Source: Terriglobales bacterium
GTDB lineage: Bacteria > Acidobacteriota > Terriglobia > Terriglobales > Acidobacteriaceae
Assembly (NCBI GenBank): GCA_015655365.1
Contig: JAATFE010000235.1
Location: 1 to 7,288, forward strand
DNA: 7,288 bases
Reading direction: 5' to 3'
Shown here: positions 1-7,056 of the stretch, in pieces
How positions within the stretch are numbered: position 1 is the first letter of the stretch
Layout of the letters: the number at the start of each line of letters is the position of its first letter
Made by a program: the position numbers and the translations under genes
Notes under the pieces: model-generated
Told to the model about the DNA's origin: nothing
Database searches by the model: none
What the model saw: the letters and a program-made list of their open reading frames with translations, nothing else

Positions 1-95
1 AACCCGAAGATGCCGAACAGAACGGTGACCGTGATGAACGGAACGATGTAGCTGGGCGCGCTGGACGCCGCCGGTGGTGTGGATCGCGTTGCCAT
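1..95 (-). CDS. MFS transporter N-terminus, probably sugar permease (partial)
   Basis: This is the 5' end of a leftward gene that runs off the left edge. The ATG is the complement of 93-95, and 31 codons are visible. The peptide opens with a short polar Ala/Pro/Ser-rich stretch (residues 2-15) followed by SYIVPFITVTVLFGIFG, which looks like the start of transmembrane helix 1. The pattern of a charged-residue-free helix with FITVTxLFxIFGF resembles the first helix of fucose/glucose-galactose type (FHS family) major facilitator permeases, which bring sugars in with protons. An AAGG-like ribosome binding site lies about five bases upstream on the minus strand. The gene is divergent from mtnA across 245 bases. 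The coding call is fairly safe; the family is judged from one helix only and another MFS subfamily is possible. Confidence 0.6.
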   Translation of the reverse strand, partial: MATRSTPPAASSAPSYIVPFITVTVLFGIFG

Positions 96-276
96 AAGTG
101 CCTTTTCCCCGCTTCCTTCGAAAAACGATTGATCTTCGCAGCGCGCCCATGATCGTCGATTGCGCGCGGTCCGGCGGGCAAGGCAGGGCGGCGGCGAAAA
201 GGGAGGAACAGGGAAACTGCGCAGCAGAGAGCCGAAACCACTGTACGCATGGAGGCGGGGGCAAGTCCAGGGAAAA

Positions 277-292
277 ATGAAAAGGTTTTCAT
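277..292. promoter_or_regulatory. Near-perfect palindrome, possible repressor operator
   Basis: ATGAAAAGGTTTTCAT consists of two 7-base inverted arms around a GG centre. It has the size and shape of operators bound by LacI-type repressors (TGAAA-centre-TTTCA), although those usually have CG in the middle. It lies 48 bases before mtnA and 181 bases before the divergent transporter, so it could serve either gene. No repressor gene is visible in the window. Function is inferred from shape and position only. Confidence 0.3.
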
Positions 293-321
293 AGACGCCC
301 CGAACACCCTTGCCTCTCTGG

Positions 322-333
322 CAGTTTAAACTG
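322..333. promoter_or_regulatory. Perfect 12-bp palindrome just before mtnA
   Basis: CAGTTTAAACTG is a perfect palindrome ending seven bases before the mtnA start codon, where a ribosome binding site would be expected. No purine-rich Shine-Dalgarno sequence is present there. The embedded TAAACT could act as a -10 element giving a nearly leaderless transcript, but I find no matching -35 at the right distance. An operator overlapping the promoter is another reading. Confidence 0.25.
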
Positions 334-340
334 GTTTTGC

Positions 341-1390
<1,050 letters not shown>

Positions 1391-1393
1391 CTT

Positions 1394-1711
1394 CTATTGG
1401 GGGCCGGGGGAATCGTCTTCGAAGGGCTGCTCCTCCGGCAACATGCTTTGGTGCAGGATGCGCGACACCAGAATCCCGTCCGCATCCCGCCGATAGAGCA
1501 GCACATGCCGCCCCTTTTCAAAGCGGTACAGACCGGGGCGAATCCAGTCGCAGGGCCGGCCAAGCAAAGGATTGCCGACCAGCATCTTGGCGCACTGCTC
1601 AAGGCTGTCCAGGTAGCGCTCTGCCTGAGCCGGACCCCAGGTTTCGATCGTGTAGACGCCAATGCTCAACAAGTCCGCCCTGGCCCTTTGGGAAAACCGA
1701 ACGACGGCCAT
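1394..1711 (-). CDS. parE: Type II toxin, RelE/ParE family
   Basis: This 105-residue protein has the ParE-type toxin pattern: an N-terminal beta strand (VVRFSQRARADL, 3-14), a helix with YTIETWGPAQAERYLDSL (20-37), a GNPLLGRP turn (46-53), then strands with the conserved YRFEKGRHVLLYRR (62-75) and the closing SRILHQSM (83-90). ParE toxins usually poison DNA gyrase, while RelE relatives cut mRNA at the ribosome; the sequence favours ParE because of the WGPAQAERYL helix and the RILHxxM end. The tail after residue 90 is acidic and proline-rich (PEEQPFEDDSPGPQ), a little longer than usual. It begins two bases after the parD stop with only a weak ribosome binding site, so translation is probably coupled to parD. 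The true cellular target cannot be told from sequence. Confidence 0.9.
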   Translation of the reverse strand: MAVVRFSQRARADLLSIGVYTIETWGPAQAERYLDSLEQCAKMLVGNPLLGRPCDWIRPGLYRFEKGRHVLLYRRDADGILVSRILHQSMLPEEQPFEDDSPGPQ

Positions 1712-1713
1712 GG

Positions 1714-1971
1714 CTAGCTTGGATTCGCTGCCAGATTGAGCGCCTCGCGAACCTGCGCGAAGACATCGCCCTCGGCTATGCCGCTTGCGTCTCCCTCGTC
1801 GACAGCCGCGCGCAAGGCTTCAAGCTTCGCTTCGTAGAGCCGCTCATCCCGTTCCAAAATCCGCAGCGCAGCGCGCACCACTTCGCTGGCGTTTTCAAAA
1901 CGCCCGCTCTCAACTCGGGCCAAAACGAAGCTGTCGAGCTCCTGGGTCAGGTTCACGTTGCGTGTCGGCAT
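1714..1971 (-). CDS. parD: ParD-family antitoxin, ribbon-helix-helix
   Basis: This 85-residue protein starts MPTRNVNLTQELDSFV and continues through SGRFENASEVVRAALRIL, the standard ParD/CopG ribbon-helix-helix DNA-binding domain (about 1-42). The charged C-terminal half (about 44-82, with KLEALRAAVDEGDASG) is the part that normally wraps around and neutralises the toxin. The open frame continues 38 codons further upstream, but this start was chosen because GGGAGGAA sits five bases before its ATG, the family N-terminus begins here, and the longer version would read through the promoter. Antitoxins of this family also repress their own operon, usually together with the toxin. It is the first gene of a two-gene operon with parE. 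Confidence 0.92.
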   Translation of the reverse strand: MPTRNVNLTQELDSFVLARVESGRFENASEVVRAALRILERDERLYEAKLEALRAAVDEGDASGIAEGDVFAQVREALNLAANPS

Positions 1972-1974
1972 GAG

Positions 1975-1982
1975 TTCCTCCC
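1975..1982 (-). promoter_or_regulatory. Strong Shine-Dalgarno that fixes the parD start
   Basis: On the minus strand the sequence reads GGGAGGAA and then CTC before the ATG at 1969-1971. It is among the best ribosome binding sites in the window. It sets the parD start against the longer open frame that begins at 2085. Confidence 0.8.
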
Positions 1983-2002
1983 GTCGTCCGGAACTTGTAG
2001 GA

Positions 2003-2031
2003 ATCGTACCACTGTTAGCAATCTTTGCCAA
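2003..2031 (-). promoter_or_regulatory. sigma70-type promoter of parDE
   Basis: On the minus strand TTGGCA (2026-2031) and TACGAT (2003-2008) are separated by exactly 17 bases, close to the housekeeping consensus TTGACA/TATAAT. Transcription would start near 1996 and leave a leader of about 25 bases containing the parD ribosome binding site. Autoregulation by ParD would be expected around this site, but I cannot see a clear repeated operator half-site. Confidence 0.65.
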
Positions 2032-2092
2032 CGCGTTGTTTTGCCACCGAACCGAAGCCTCTTCATCCCGGTTCGCGCTGTACATTGTGGGA

Positions 2093-2380
2093 ATGGCGCT
2101 CTCCCTCTTCCGGCTTCGCCAGCGATCGCTGGTTCGCGGCGTACTGCTGGCGCTTGCGGCTTTCGCCGCCAGTTTGCTTGCGGCCGGCTTTCCCCATGCC
2201 GATGCGCTGCACGGCTCGCGCTGTCAGGTGGTTCTGGCGCCGGTGGTCTTTCTGGGAATGCTCGATACCGCCCGCTGCCTGGGCCATAGGCGGAACCTCT
2301 ACTACGCCGGCGTCCTCATCCTGCTCTACTCCGAACTCATGATTTTGGCCATGGTGTTGTTTCTCTGGCTCTATTTGTAG
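2093..2380 (+). CDS. Small membrane protein of unknown function
   Basis: I do not recognise a family. From the ATG at 2093 the protein has 95 residues: a basic N-terminus (LFRLRQRSLVR, 5-15), a hydrophobic segment (about 16-33), a second (about 45-58), a basic loop (RCLGHRRN, 61-68) and a third long hydrophobic C-terminal segment (about 70-95). That makes a likely three-helix inner-membrane protein. Two cysteines (44 and 62) are present. The open frame reaches back to 1958, but the upstream part overlaps the parD promoter and leader on the other strand and is poorly membrane-like, so the shorter start with GTGGGA just before it is preferred. A GTG at 2087 is also possible. It is divergent from parDE; nothing indicates that it belongs to the toxin system. 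That it is a real gene is likely, not certain. Confidence 0.55.
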   Translation: MALSLFRLRQRSLVRGVLLALAAFAASLLAAGFPHADALHGSRCQVVLAPVVFLGMLDTARCLGHRRNLYYAGVLILLYSELMILAMVLFLWLYL

Positions 2381-2488
2381 AGCTGGGAAATCTTCGATCA
2401 AATGTCAGACTTCCGAAACACGCTCCTCTGAGGTATGGGAGCTGCGAAAAAGGGATGATTCAATACGAATCCGATCAAAGGCGTTCCT

Positions 2489-2545
2489 CGGGAGCTGAAG
2501 CCCGCGTTGATTTTGCGGCACTTACGGCACGACTAAAGTCGTGCC
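2489..2545. repeat. Intergenic repeat with two hairpins
   Basis: The gap between the small membrane protein and mscL holds a short element with two inverted repeats. The second is perfect: GGCACGACTAAAGTCGTGCC (2526-2545), nine-base arms around AA. The first (2489-2504) is an imperfect version with centre GCTGAAGC. Both have the tip CT-(2 nt)-AG seen also in the hairpins near the transposase at 7057-7149. I recall very similar text between genes in other Terriglobia, which would make it a dispersed non-coding repeat, but I could not search. It is not followed by a T-run, so a terminator role is doubtful. Confidence 0.7.
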
Positions 2546-2647
2546 CTTTCAAATCGGCGACTTATTCGGAGGTTTCCTCTGCGGTTTCGTCTTTTTCTCT
2601 GCCCAAGATGCCGTGTAGGATGAGGCGAGCAGGTTCCGGAGGAAGTT

Positions 2648-3052
2648 ATGCTGAAGGGATTTCGGGATTTCATTCTGCGTGGAAATGTGGTGGACCTGGC
2701 GGTCGCTGTGATTCTGGGCGCGGCCTTCAACGGCATTGTCACTTCACTGGTGAGCGACGTGCTGAACCCGCTGATTGCGGCCACCGTGGGCAAGCCGGAC
2801 TTCAGCAGCGTGGTTCTGAACATTGGCAGCGGGCACATCAAAGTCGGCAACTTTCTCAATGCCGCGGTCTCGTTTCTCATCATTGCCAGCGTGGTCTATT
2901 TCGCCATTGTGCTGCCTTTGAACCACCTGGTGGCCCGGCTGAAGAAGCCCGAGCCGGAAGCTGCGCCTTCCACAAAGACCTGCCCGGAGTGTTTGAGCGA
3001 GATTCCGCTGGCCGCCAAGCGCTGCGCGCACTGTGCGCAGCCGGTGGCGTAG
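2648..3052 (+). CDS. mscL: Large-conductance mechanosensitive channel with zinc-ribbon tail
   Basis: MscL forms a pentameric pore in the inner membrane that opens under membrane tension and releases solutes during a sudden drop in osmolarity. The 134-residue protein has the amphipathic N-terminal helix (LKGFRDFILRGN, 2-13), the first membrane helix (VVDLAVAVILGAAFNGIVTSL, about 14-34, here with the family's small-residue packing), a periplasmic loop (about 42-66) and a second membrane helix (about 68-92). The usual cytoplasmic helix is followed or replaced by a linker rich in Pro and Ala and then CPEC (112-115) and CAHC (126-129), a compact four-cysteine zinc-ribbon-like motif. A strong GGAGGA ribosome binding site lies four to five bases before the ATG. 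The gene stands alone, facing the convergent MFS exporter. Identity is firm; zinc binding by the tail is inferred from the four cysteines. Confidence 0.95.
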   Translation: MLKGFRDFILRGNVVDLAVAVILGAAFNGIVTSLVSDVLNPLIAATVGKPDFSSVVLNIGSGHIKVGNFLNAAVSFLIIASVVYFAIVLPLNHLVARLKKPEPEAAPSTKTCPECLSEIPLAAKRCAHCAQPVA

Positions 3053-3121
3053 GTGGCTGGGCAACCGCCCGTGTGACATTTTGATTTCCCACCGTTGCGA
3101 AAGAGAGAGACAAAAAACAGA

Positions 3122-3180
3122 TCCCCTTCGGCTTCGCTCAGGGCAGGCTTTCGACTCGCTGCGCTCGCTCAGGATGACAG
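3122..3180. repeat. Two copies of a dispersed TTCG...CGCTCAGG motif
   Basis: CCTTCGGCTTCGCTCAGGG (3125-3143) is followed after a few bases by a longer relative (3149-3180) that contains TTCGACTCGCTGCGCTCG and ends CTCAGGATGACAG. On the minus strand these read as the TGTCATCCTGAGCG...GAAGG type repeat that I recall from between genes in many Acidobacteriota and metagenomic genomes. No open frame explains it. Whether it has a function is unknown. Confidence 0.6.
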
Positions 3181-3236
3181 GGGTTGGGGATGTGTACGGG
3201 AATTTGTGGAGCGGTAAGGGAAAACTGTAAAGGACA

Positions 3237-3269
3237 ATAAAGAACTGGAGTTTATAAAGAACTGGAGTT
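3237..3269. repeat. 17-bp tandem duplication
   Basis: ATAAAGAACTGGAGTT occurs at 3237-3252 and again, exactly, at 3254-3269, with one base (T) between, giving a 17-base period. The end of each unit (GGAGTT) is the reverse complement of the AACTCC in CTAACTCC, which appears twice at 3332-3356, so the duplication may be part of one larger element together with the hairpin between them. Confidence 0.8.
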
Positions 3270-3277
3270 ATAGATAT

Positions 3278-3314
3278 CCCACCTTAGGCGCGATGAAGCT
3301 GCGCCGAAGGTGGG
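3278..3314. repeat. Strong hairpin downstream of the MFS exporter
   Basis: CCCACCTT (3278-3285) pairs with AAGGTGGG (3307-3314); after one A-G mismatch GGCGC (3287-3291) pairs with GCGCC (3301-3305), leaving a nine-base loop. The 13 base pairs are GC-rich and would form a stable structure in RNA from either direction. It lies 49 bases past the exporter stop and 225 bases past mscL. The arms and the following GGGGCACC match a dispersed repeat I recall from related genomes; a bidirectional transcript end is possible but unsupported by a T-run. Confidence 0.65.
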
Positions 3315-3363
3315 GCACCCCGATGACTTGCTAACTCCGCTAACCCGGCTAACTCCACGGCTC

Positions 3364-4572
3364 TTAGTCCAGTTCGCGGAGGGCCTTCGAGAAGATGAGG
3401 AAGCCGAGGAACGTCAGCAGGGCTACACCGGACATCAGCGCCAGGGCGTGGGATGTGGGGATGTGGCGCGAAAGCTCGCCGGCCAGCAGAGCGCCCAGCG
3501 GGGGCAGGCCCAGGAAGCAGGTTCCGTAGATGCTCATCACGCGGCCGCGCATCTCGTCGCTGGACAAATGCTGCATGGCTACGTTGACCGAGGAGATGGT
3601 CAGGATCATGCCGTAGCCCTCGAAGAGCATCAGGAAGACCGACAGGGCGAAGATGTAGGTGTAGCAGAAGATCACCACGATGGCCATCACGCCCATGCCG
3701 GCACAGGCGATCACCCAGCCGCGGTGGCGGACATTTCCCAGCGAAGCCACGGTGATGGCGGCCAGCACCGCTCCCGCGCCGGACGCGCCGAAGAGCCAGC
3801 CCATGCCGCTGGCGTTGGTGCCCAGTTGCACGCGCGCAAAGTAGGGAATGAAGGTAAGAAAGGGCATGGTCAGCAGGCTGGAAACGGCGATCATGCCCAC
3901 CAGCACGAACATTTGCGGACGGCTGCGCACATAGTTGAAACCGCCGCGCAAGCTGGCCCACATGCTCTCGCGGCGCGCCGGTTTCTGCTCGGGATAGCGG
4001 ATGCGGGTAAGCGCAAACAGCACCGCCAGAAAGCTGAGGCCGTTCAAAAAGAAGTTGCCCGCCACGCCCAGCAGAGCCATGGCATAACCGCCCAGCGTGG
4101 GGCCCAGAATGCGCGACATGTTGTATTGCGCGGCGTTGAGGGCGATGGCGTTGGTGAGGTCTTCGCGCTGCACCAGTTGCGGCACCAGCGCCTGGTAACT
4201 GGGCGCGTTCAACGACATGGCGGTGCCGTTGAGGAAGGCGATCAGCGCCACTTCCCACACGGTGATGACGTTGAAATAGGCCAGAGCGGCAAGCAAAAAG
4301 GCCAGGATCATCATGGCGGACTGCGTGAACAGGAGCAGCTTGCGCTTGTCGACCCGGTCGGCAACTACGCCGCCGAAGAGCGAGAAGCAGAGAAAGGGAA
4401 TGGAGCCGGCAAAGCCCACCACGCCCAACCAGAAGGCCGAGTTCGAGGTCAGGGTGAGCACCAGCCAGCCCTGGGCCACGTTCTGCATCCAGGTGCCGAT
4501 GTTGGAAAGGAAGTTGCCGCTCCAGAAGAGGCGGAAGTTGGGGTTGCGCAGGGCGCGCACCACCTGGGGCAT
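3364..4572 (-). CDS. MFS exporter, EntS-like (DHA3/MFS_3 type)
   Basis: This is a 12-helix inner-membrane proton-driven transporter of the family that includes the enterobactin exporter EntS and macrolide pumps; such proteins usually export small molecules or drugs, and the substrate here is unknown. From the ATG at 4572 it has 402 residues. It begins MPQVVRALRNPNFRLFWSGN, the common family N-terminus, and the first loop carries the motif-A sequence GGVVADRVDKRK (67-78). The later conserved SSDEMRGRVMSIYG segment is also present. Start choice is open: GGAGG lies eight bases before this ATG, but the frame continues to a TTG at 4638 and a GTG at 4731. Codons between 4573 and about 4630 are rich in G or C at the third position, as in real coding sequence, so a start at 4638 is possible. 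A start at 4731 would run into the divergent peptidase gene region and has no ribosome binding site. No regulator gene is adjacent. Confidence 0.9.
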   Translation of the reverse strand: MPQVVRALRNPNFRLFWSGNFLSNIGTWMQNVAQGWLVLTLTSNSAFWLGVVGFAGSIPFLCFSLFGGVVADRVDKRKLLLFTQSAMMILAFLLAALAYFNVITVWEVALIAFLNGTAMSLNAPSYQALVPQLVQREDLTNAIALNAAQYNMSRILGPTLGGYAMALLGVAGNFFLNGLSFLAVLFALTRIRYPEQKPARRESMWASLRGGFNYVRSRPQMFVLVGMIAVSSLLTMPFLTFIPYFARVQLGTNASGMGWLFGASGAGAVLAAITVASLGNVRHRGWVIACAGMGVMAIVVIFCYTYIFALSVFLMLFEGYGMILTISSVNVAMQHLSSDEMRGRVMSIYGTCFLGLPPLGALLAGELSRHIPTSHALALMSGVALLTFLGFLIFSKALRELD

Positions 4573-4790
4573 CCGGTCGGCCTCCGCGTCGGCCAACGCC
4601 TGGGATACGGCCGCGATCTCTTCGCGGTCAGGTCCCAAGGGTTCATCGTCTACATCGTTTGACGCCCTCAGAACTGGTTCCCCCTGGATTCTAGTGTAAG
4701 CTTTGGCTTTACTGCGGAGCCATGCCGACACCGCTCGCTGTTTGCATGGCAGCGAATTTCATTGCTATTTCTTCGAAAAGGGTCCTGTCC

Positions 4791-6920
4791 ATGATCGCGC
4801 GCAAGCCGCTGGCCTTTGTTTTTCTAGCGCTGGTTCCCGTCCCGTTTGCAGCTCAATCGATGCCCCAGCCGACGGCGCCGGTCTTCGGCTATGCCGACTT
4901 CGCCAAGCAAGCCCGCATCGAGGAGAAGTTTTTGGCCGTGCCCAGCGCCAAGCTGGCCGGTCAGCACCTGAAGACACTGACCGCCGAGCCCCACCTGGCG
5001 GCGACGCCGCAGGACCTGAAGACCGCCGAATTTGTGGCGCAGAAATTTCGCGAGGCCGGCCTGGAAACCGCCATTGTGCGCTACCGGGTGCTGCTGAACC
5101 AGCCCAGGGTGGTGCGCGTGGAGGCCTCTGACGAAGCCGGCAAACGGCTGATGACCGGCCCGGCGCGCGAACACGTTCAAGGCGACCCCTACCAGGACAA
5201 TCCCAACGTGGTGATGCCCTTCAACGGCTCCTCCGGCTCGGGCAACGTCACCGGCCAAGTGGTTTATGCCAACTACGGCCGGCGTGAGGACTTCGAGCTG
5301 CTGGCCGCCAAGCATATCGACCTGCACGGCAAAATCGTGCTCTGCCGCTACGGCTCCAACTTTCGCGGCGTCAAGGTTTACCTGGCCGAGCAGCGCGGGG
5401 CCGCCGCCGTGCTGATCTACTCCGACCCGCAGGACGACGGCTATTTCCGTGGCGACGTGTATCCCACTGGTCCCTGGCGGCCGGAGTCGGCCGTGCAGCG
5501 CGGTTCGGTGCAATACCTCTTCAAGTATCCCGGCGACCCGGAGACGCCCGGCGTGGCTTCAACCATGGACCTGCCCAACTCGAAGCGCGTTCCGGCCGAC
5601 GCTTCCGGCAACCAGCCGCTCATCCCCGCCATCCCCATCAGCTATCACGACGCCGAGCCAATCCTGAGGAACCTGAAAGGTCCGAGCGTGCCACAGGGCT
5701 GGCAGGGCGCACTCCCCTTCCGCTACCACATGGGACCCACCGGCGTGCGAGCCCACGTGGTTTCGCAGCAGGACTACCAGCGGCGCATTATCTGGGATGT
5801 GATCGGGAGAATCAAGGGAACGGAGCTTCCCGACGAGTGGGTGATCGCCGGCAACCACCGAGACGCCTGGGTCTATGGCGCTGTGGACCCCTCGAGCGGA
5901 ACCGCCGCCATGCTGGAGTCGGTACACGGCGTCGGAGCGCTGCTCAAGCAGGGCTGGCATCCCAGGCGGACCATGGTCTTCGCGAGTTGGGACGCCGAAG
6001 AAGAGGGCCTGATGGGCTCGACGGAGTGGGTGGAGCAGCACGCCGGAACTCTGGGCCGGGCAGTGGCTTATTTCAACATGGACGTGGCCGTCTCGGGGCC
6101 GGATTTCTCCGCTGCCGCCGTGCCCTCGCTCAAGCAGTTTATCCGCGAACTCACGGCCGCTGTTCCCAGCCCGCTGGGCAGCTCGGTCTATCGGCAATGG
6201 CAAAACTCCCAGCCCAACCACGGGGAACACAACGCCACGCACACGCCGCCCGCCGCCGGAGACGAAACCCATGTGGGCGACCTCGGCTCCGGCTCCGACT
6301 TCACGCCCTTCCTGCAACATGCGGGGGTGCCCTCGACCGACATCGGTTCGGATGGGCCTTACGGCGTCTATCACTCGGCCTTCGACAACTACGCCTGGTT
6401 CACGCAGAACGCCGATCCGCATTTTCTCTACTTGCAGCAGATGGCGCGGGTCTTCGGGCTGGAGGCCCTGCGCATGGCCGACGCCGACGTGCTGCCCTAC
6501 GACTATGTGACCTATGCCCGCCAGATCGAGAACTATATCGATTCGGCCAGGCGCTCAGCCCTGGAAGCAGATTTCGGATCGCTGGATTTTGGCCCCACGC
6601 AAGCCGCTGCCGAGCGTTTTTTGGCCGCGGCGGAGCGGGCGCATCGCCTGCAAACCGCACCCGCGGGGGATTTGACCAAGCTGAACCTGGCCCTGCGCCG
6701 AACCGAGACCGCGCTTCTCTCCGAGGCGGGCCTGCCCAATCGCCCCTGGTACCGGCACACCATCTTCGCTCCGGGCGAGGTTACCGGCTATGCGGCCGTG
6801 GCTATTCCCGGCGTCAACGAGGCCATCGACAGCAAGGATGCGAACCGTGCCGCACAGCAGTTGGGCGTGCTCGCCCAGGCTTTGGACCGCGCCACGCACA
6901 CACTGGAGTCCGGGCTGTGA
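4791..6920 (+). CDS. Secreted M28B metallopeptidase, glutamate carboxypeptidase II-like
   Basis: This is a zinc carboxypeptidase-type enzyme of 709 residues, probably exported and acting on peptides outside the cytoplasm. A signal peptide is visible (MIARKPLAFVFLALVPVPFAAQ, cut near 21-22). A protease-associated domain follows (about 140-295, with LHGKIVLCRYG), inserted before the M28 catalytic domain, and a transferrin-receptor-like dimerisation domain closes the protein (about 585-705, with LPNRPWYRHTIFAP). The two-zinc site is complete: His356 (NHRD), bridging Asp366 (VDPSSG), base Glu403 and ligand Glu404 (DAEEEG), Asp431 (NMD) and His528 (YHS). By remembered alignment with human GCPII several substrate-binding residues differ, so N-acetyl-aspartyl-glutamate or folate-glutamate activity should not be assumed. 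The start was set at the signal peptide, with AAAAGGG eight bases upstream; an ATG at 4722 would add 23 unlikely residues. It is divergent from the MFS exporter. Confidence 0.94.
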   Translation: MIARKPLAFVFLALVPVPFAAQSMPQPTAPVFGYADFAKQARIEEKFLAVPSAKLAGQHLKTLTAEPHLAATPQDLKTAEFVAQKFREAGLETAIVRYRVLLNQPRVVRVEASDEAGKRLMTGPAREHVQGDPYQDNPNVVMPFNGSSGSGNVTGQVVYANYGRREDFELLAAKHIDLHGKIVLCRYGSNFRGVKVYLAEQRGAAAVLIYSDPQDDGYFRGDVYPTGPWRPESAVQRGSVQYLFKYPGDPETPGVASTMDLPNSKRVPADASGNQPLIPAIPISYHDAEPILRNLKGPSVPQGWQGALPFRYHMGPTGVRAHVVSQQDYQRRIIWDVIGRIKGTELPDEWVIAGNHRDAWVYGAVDPSSGTAAMLESVHGVGALLKQGWHPRRTMVFASWDAEEEGLMGSTEWVEQHAGTLGRAVAYFNMDVAVSGPDFSAAAVPSLKQFIRELTAAVPSPLGSSVYRQWQNSQPNHGEHNATHTPPAAGDETHVGDLGSGSDFTPFLQHAGVPSTDIGSDGPYGVYHSAFDNYAWFTQNADPHFLYLQQMARVFGLEALRMADADVLPYDYVTYARQIENYIDSARRSALEADFGSLDFGPTQAAAERFLAAAERAHRLQTAPAGDLTKLNLALRRTETALLSEAGLPNRPWYRHTIFAPGEVTGYAAVAIPGVNEAIDSKDANRAAQQLGVLAQALDRATHTLESGL

Positions 6921-7056
6921 GCGGGACGTGCTGAACCACGGCTTCCTTCTATTGCCTTTTATCCAAACAAAAAGCCGGGAAGATTGCCCATTTTCCGCCC
7001 ATATCGACGGTTTTGACGTAACATTGGATTAAAGCACCCGGTACCCTTATCCATCT
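6921..7056. other. Spacer after the peptidase gene
   Basis: This gene-free stretch between the peptidase stop and the hairpin cluster is less GC-rich than the coding sequence before it. I see no T-run terminator, no promoter of convincing quality and no credible short gene. Confidence 0.5.

Larger units (their letters stand above)
3053..3363. other. Gene-free convergent gap filled with repeats
   Basis: These 311 bases between the mscL and MFS exporter stops contain no credible gene. In order they hold a weak GGGC-AACC-GCCC inverted repeat just after mscL, two related repeat motifs (3122-3180), a 17-base tandem duplication (3237-3269), a strong hairpin (3278-3314) and CTAACTCC motifs (3332-3356). 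Base composition turns AT-richer between 3190 and 3275. No T-run follows the hairpin in either direction, so termination by the classic mechanism is not shown. Confidence 0.7.

Noticed and set aside
98..280. 60-residue open frame in the transporter-mtnA gap
   Set aside because: Composition is Arg/Gly-rich, no ribosome binding site and no family resemblance.
150..340. A SAM-type riboswitch controlling mtnA
   Set aside because: I looked for the conserved cores of SAM-I and cobalamin-type riboswitches on both strands and found none; no terminator or sequestering stem is convincing.
2455..3084. 209-residue open frame overlapping mscL
   Set aside because: It runs through the repeat element and then mscL in a different frame; the mscL frame has the strong ribosome binding site and clear family match.
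3053..3085. Rho-independent terminator directly after mscL
   Set aside because: The GGGC-AACC-GCCC stem is only four pairs and is followed by a broken, late run of T.
3310..4662. 450-residue rightward open frame opposite the MFS exporter
   Set aside because: The translation is His/Gln/Gly-rich and low in hydrophobic order, a mirror of the transporter codons; no start signal or homology pattern.
4741..4768. Promoter of the peptidase gene (TTTGCA, 16 bases, TGCTAT)
   Set aside because: Only about four and three of six positions match the consensus, which is not better than chance for an AT-richer gap.
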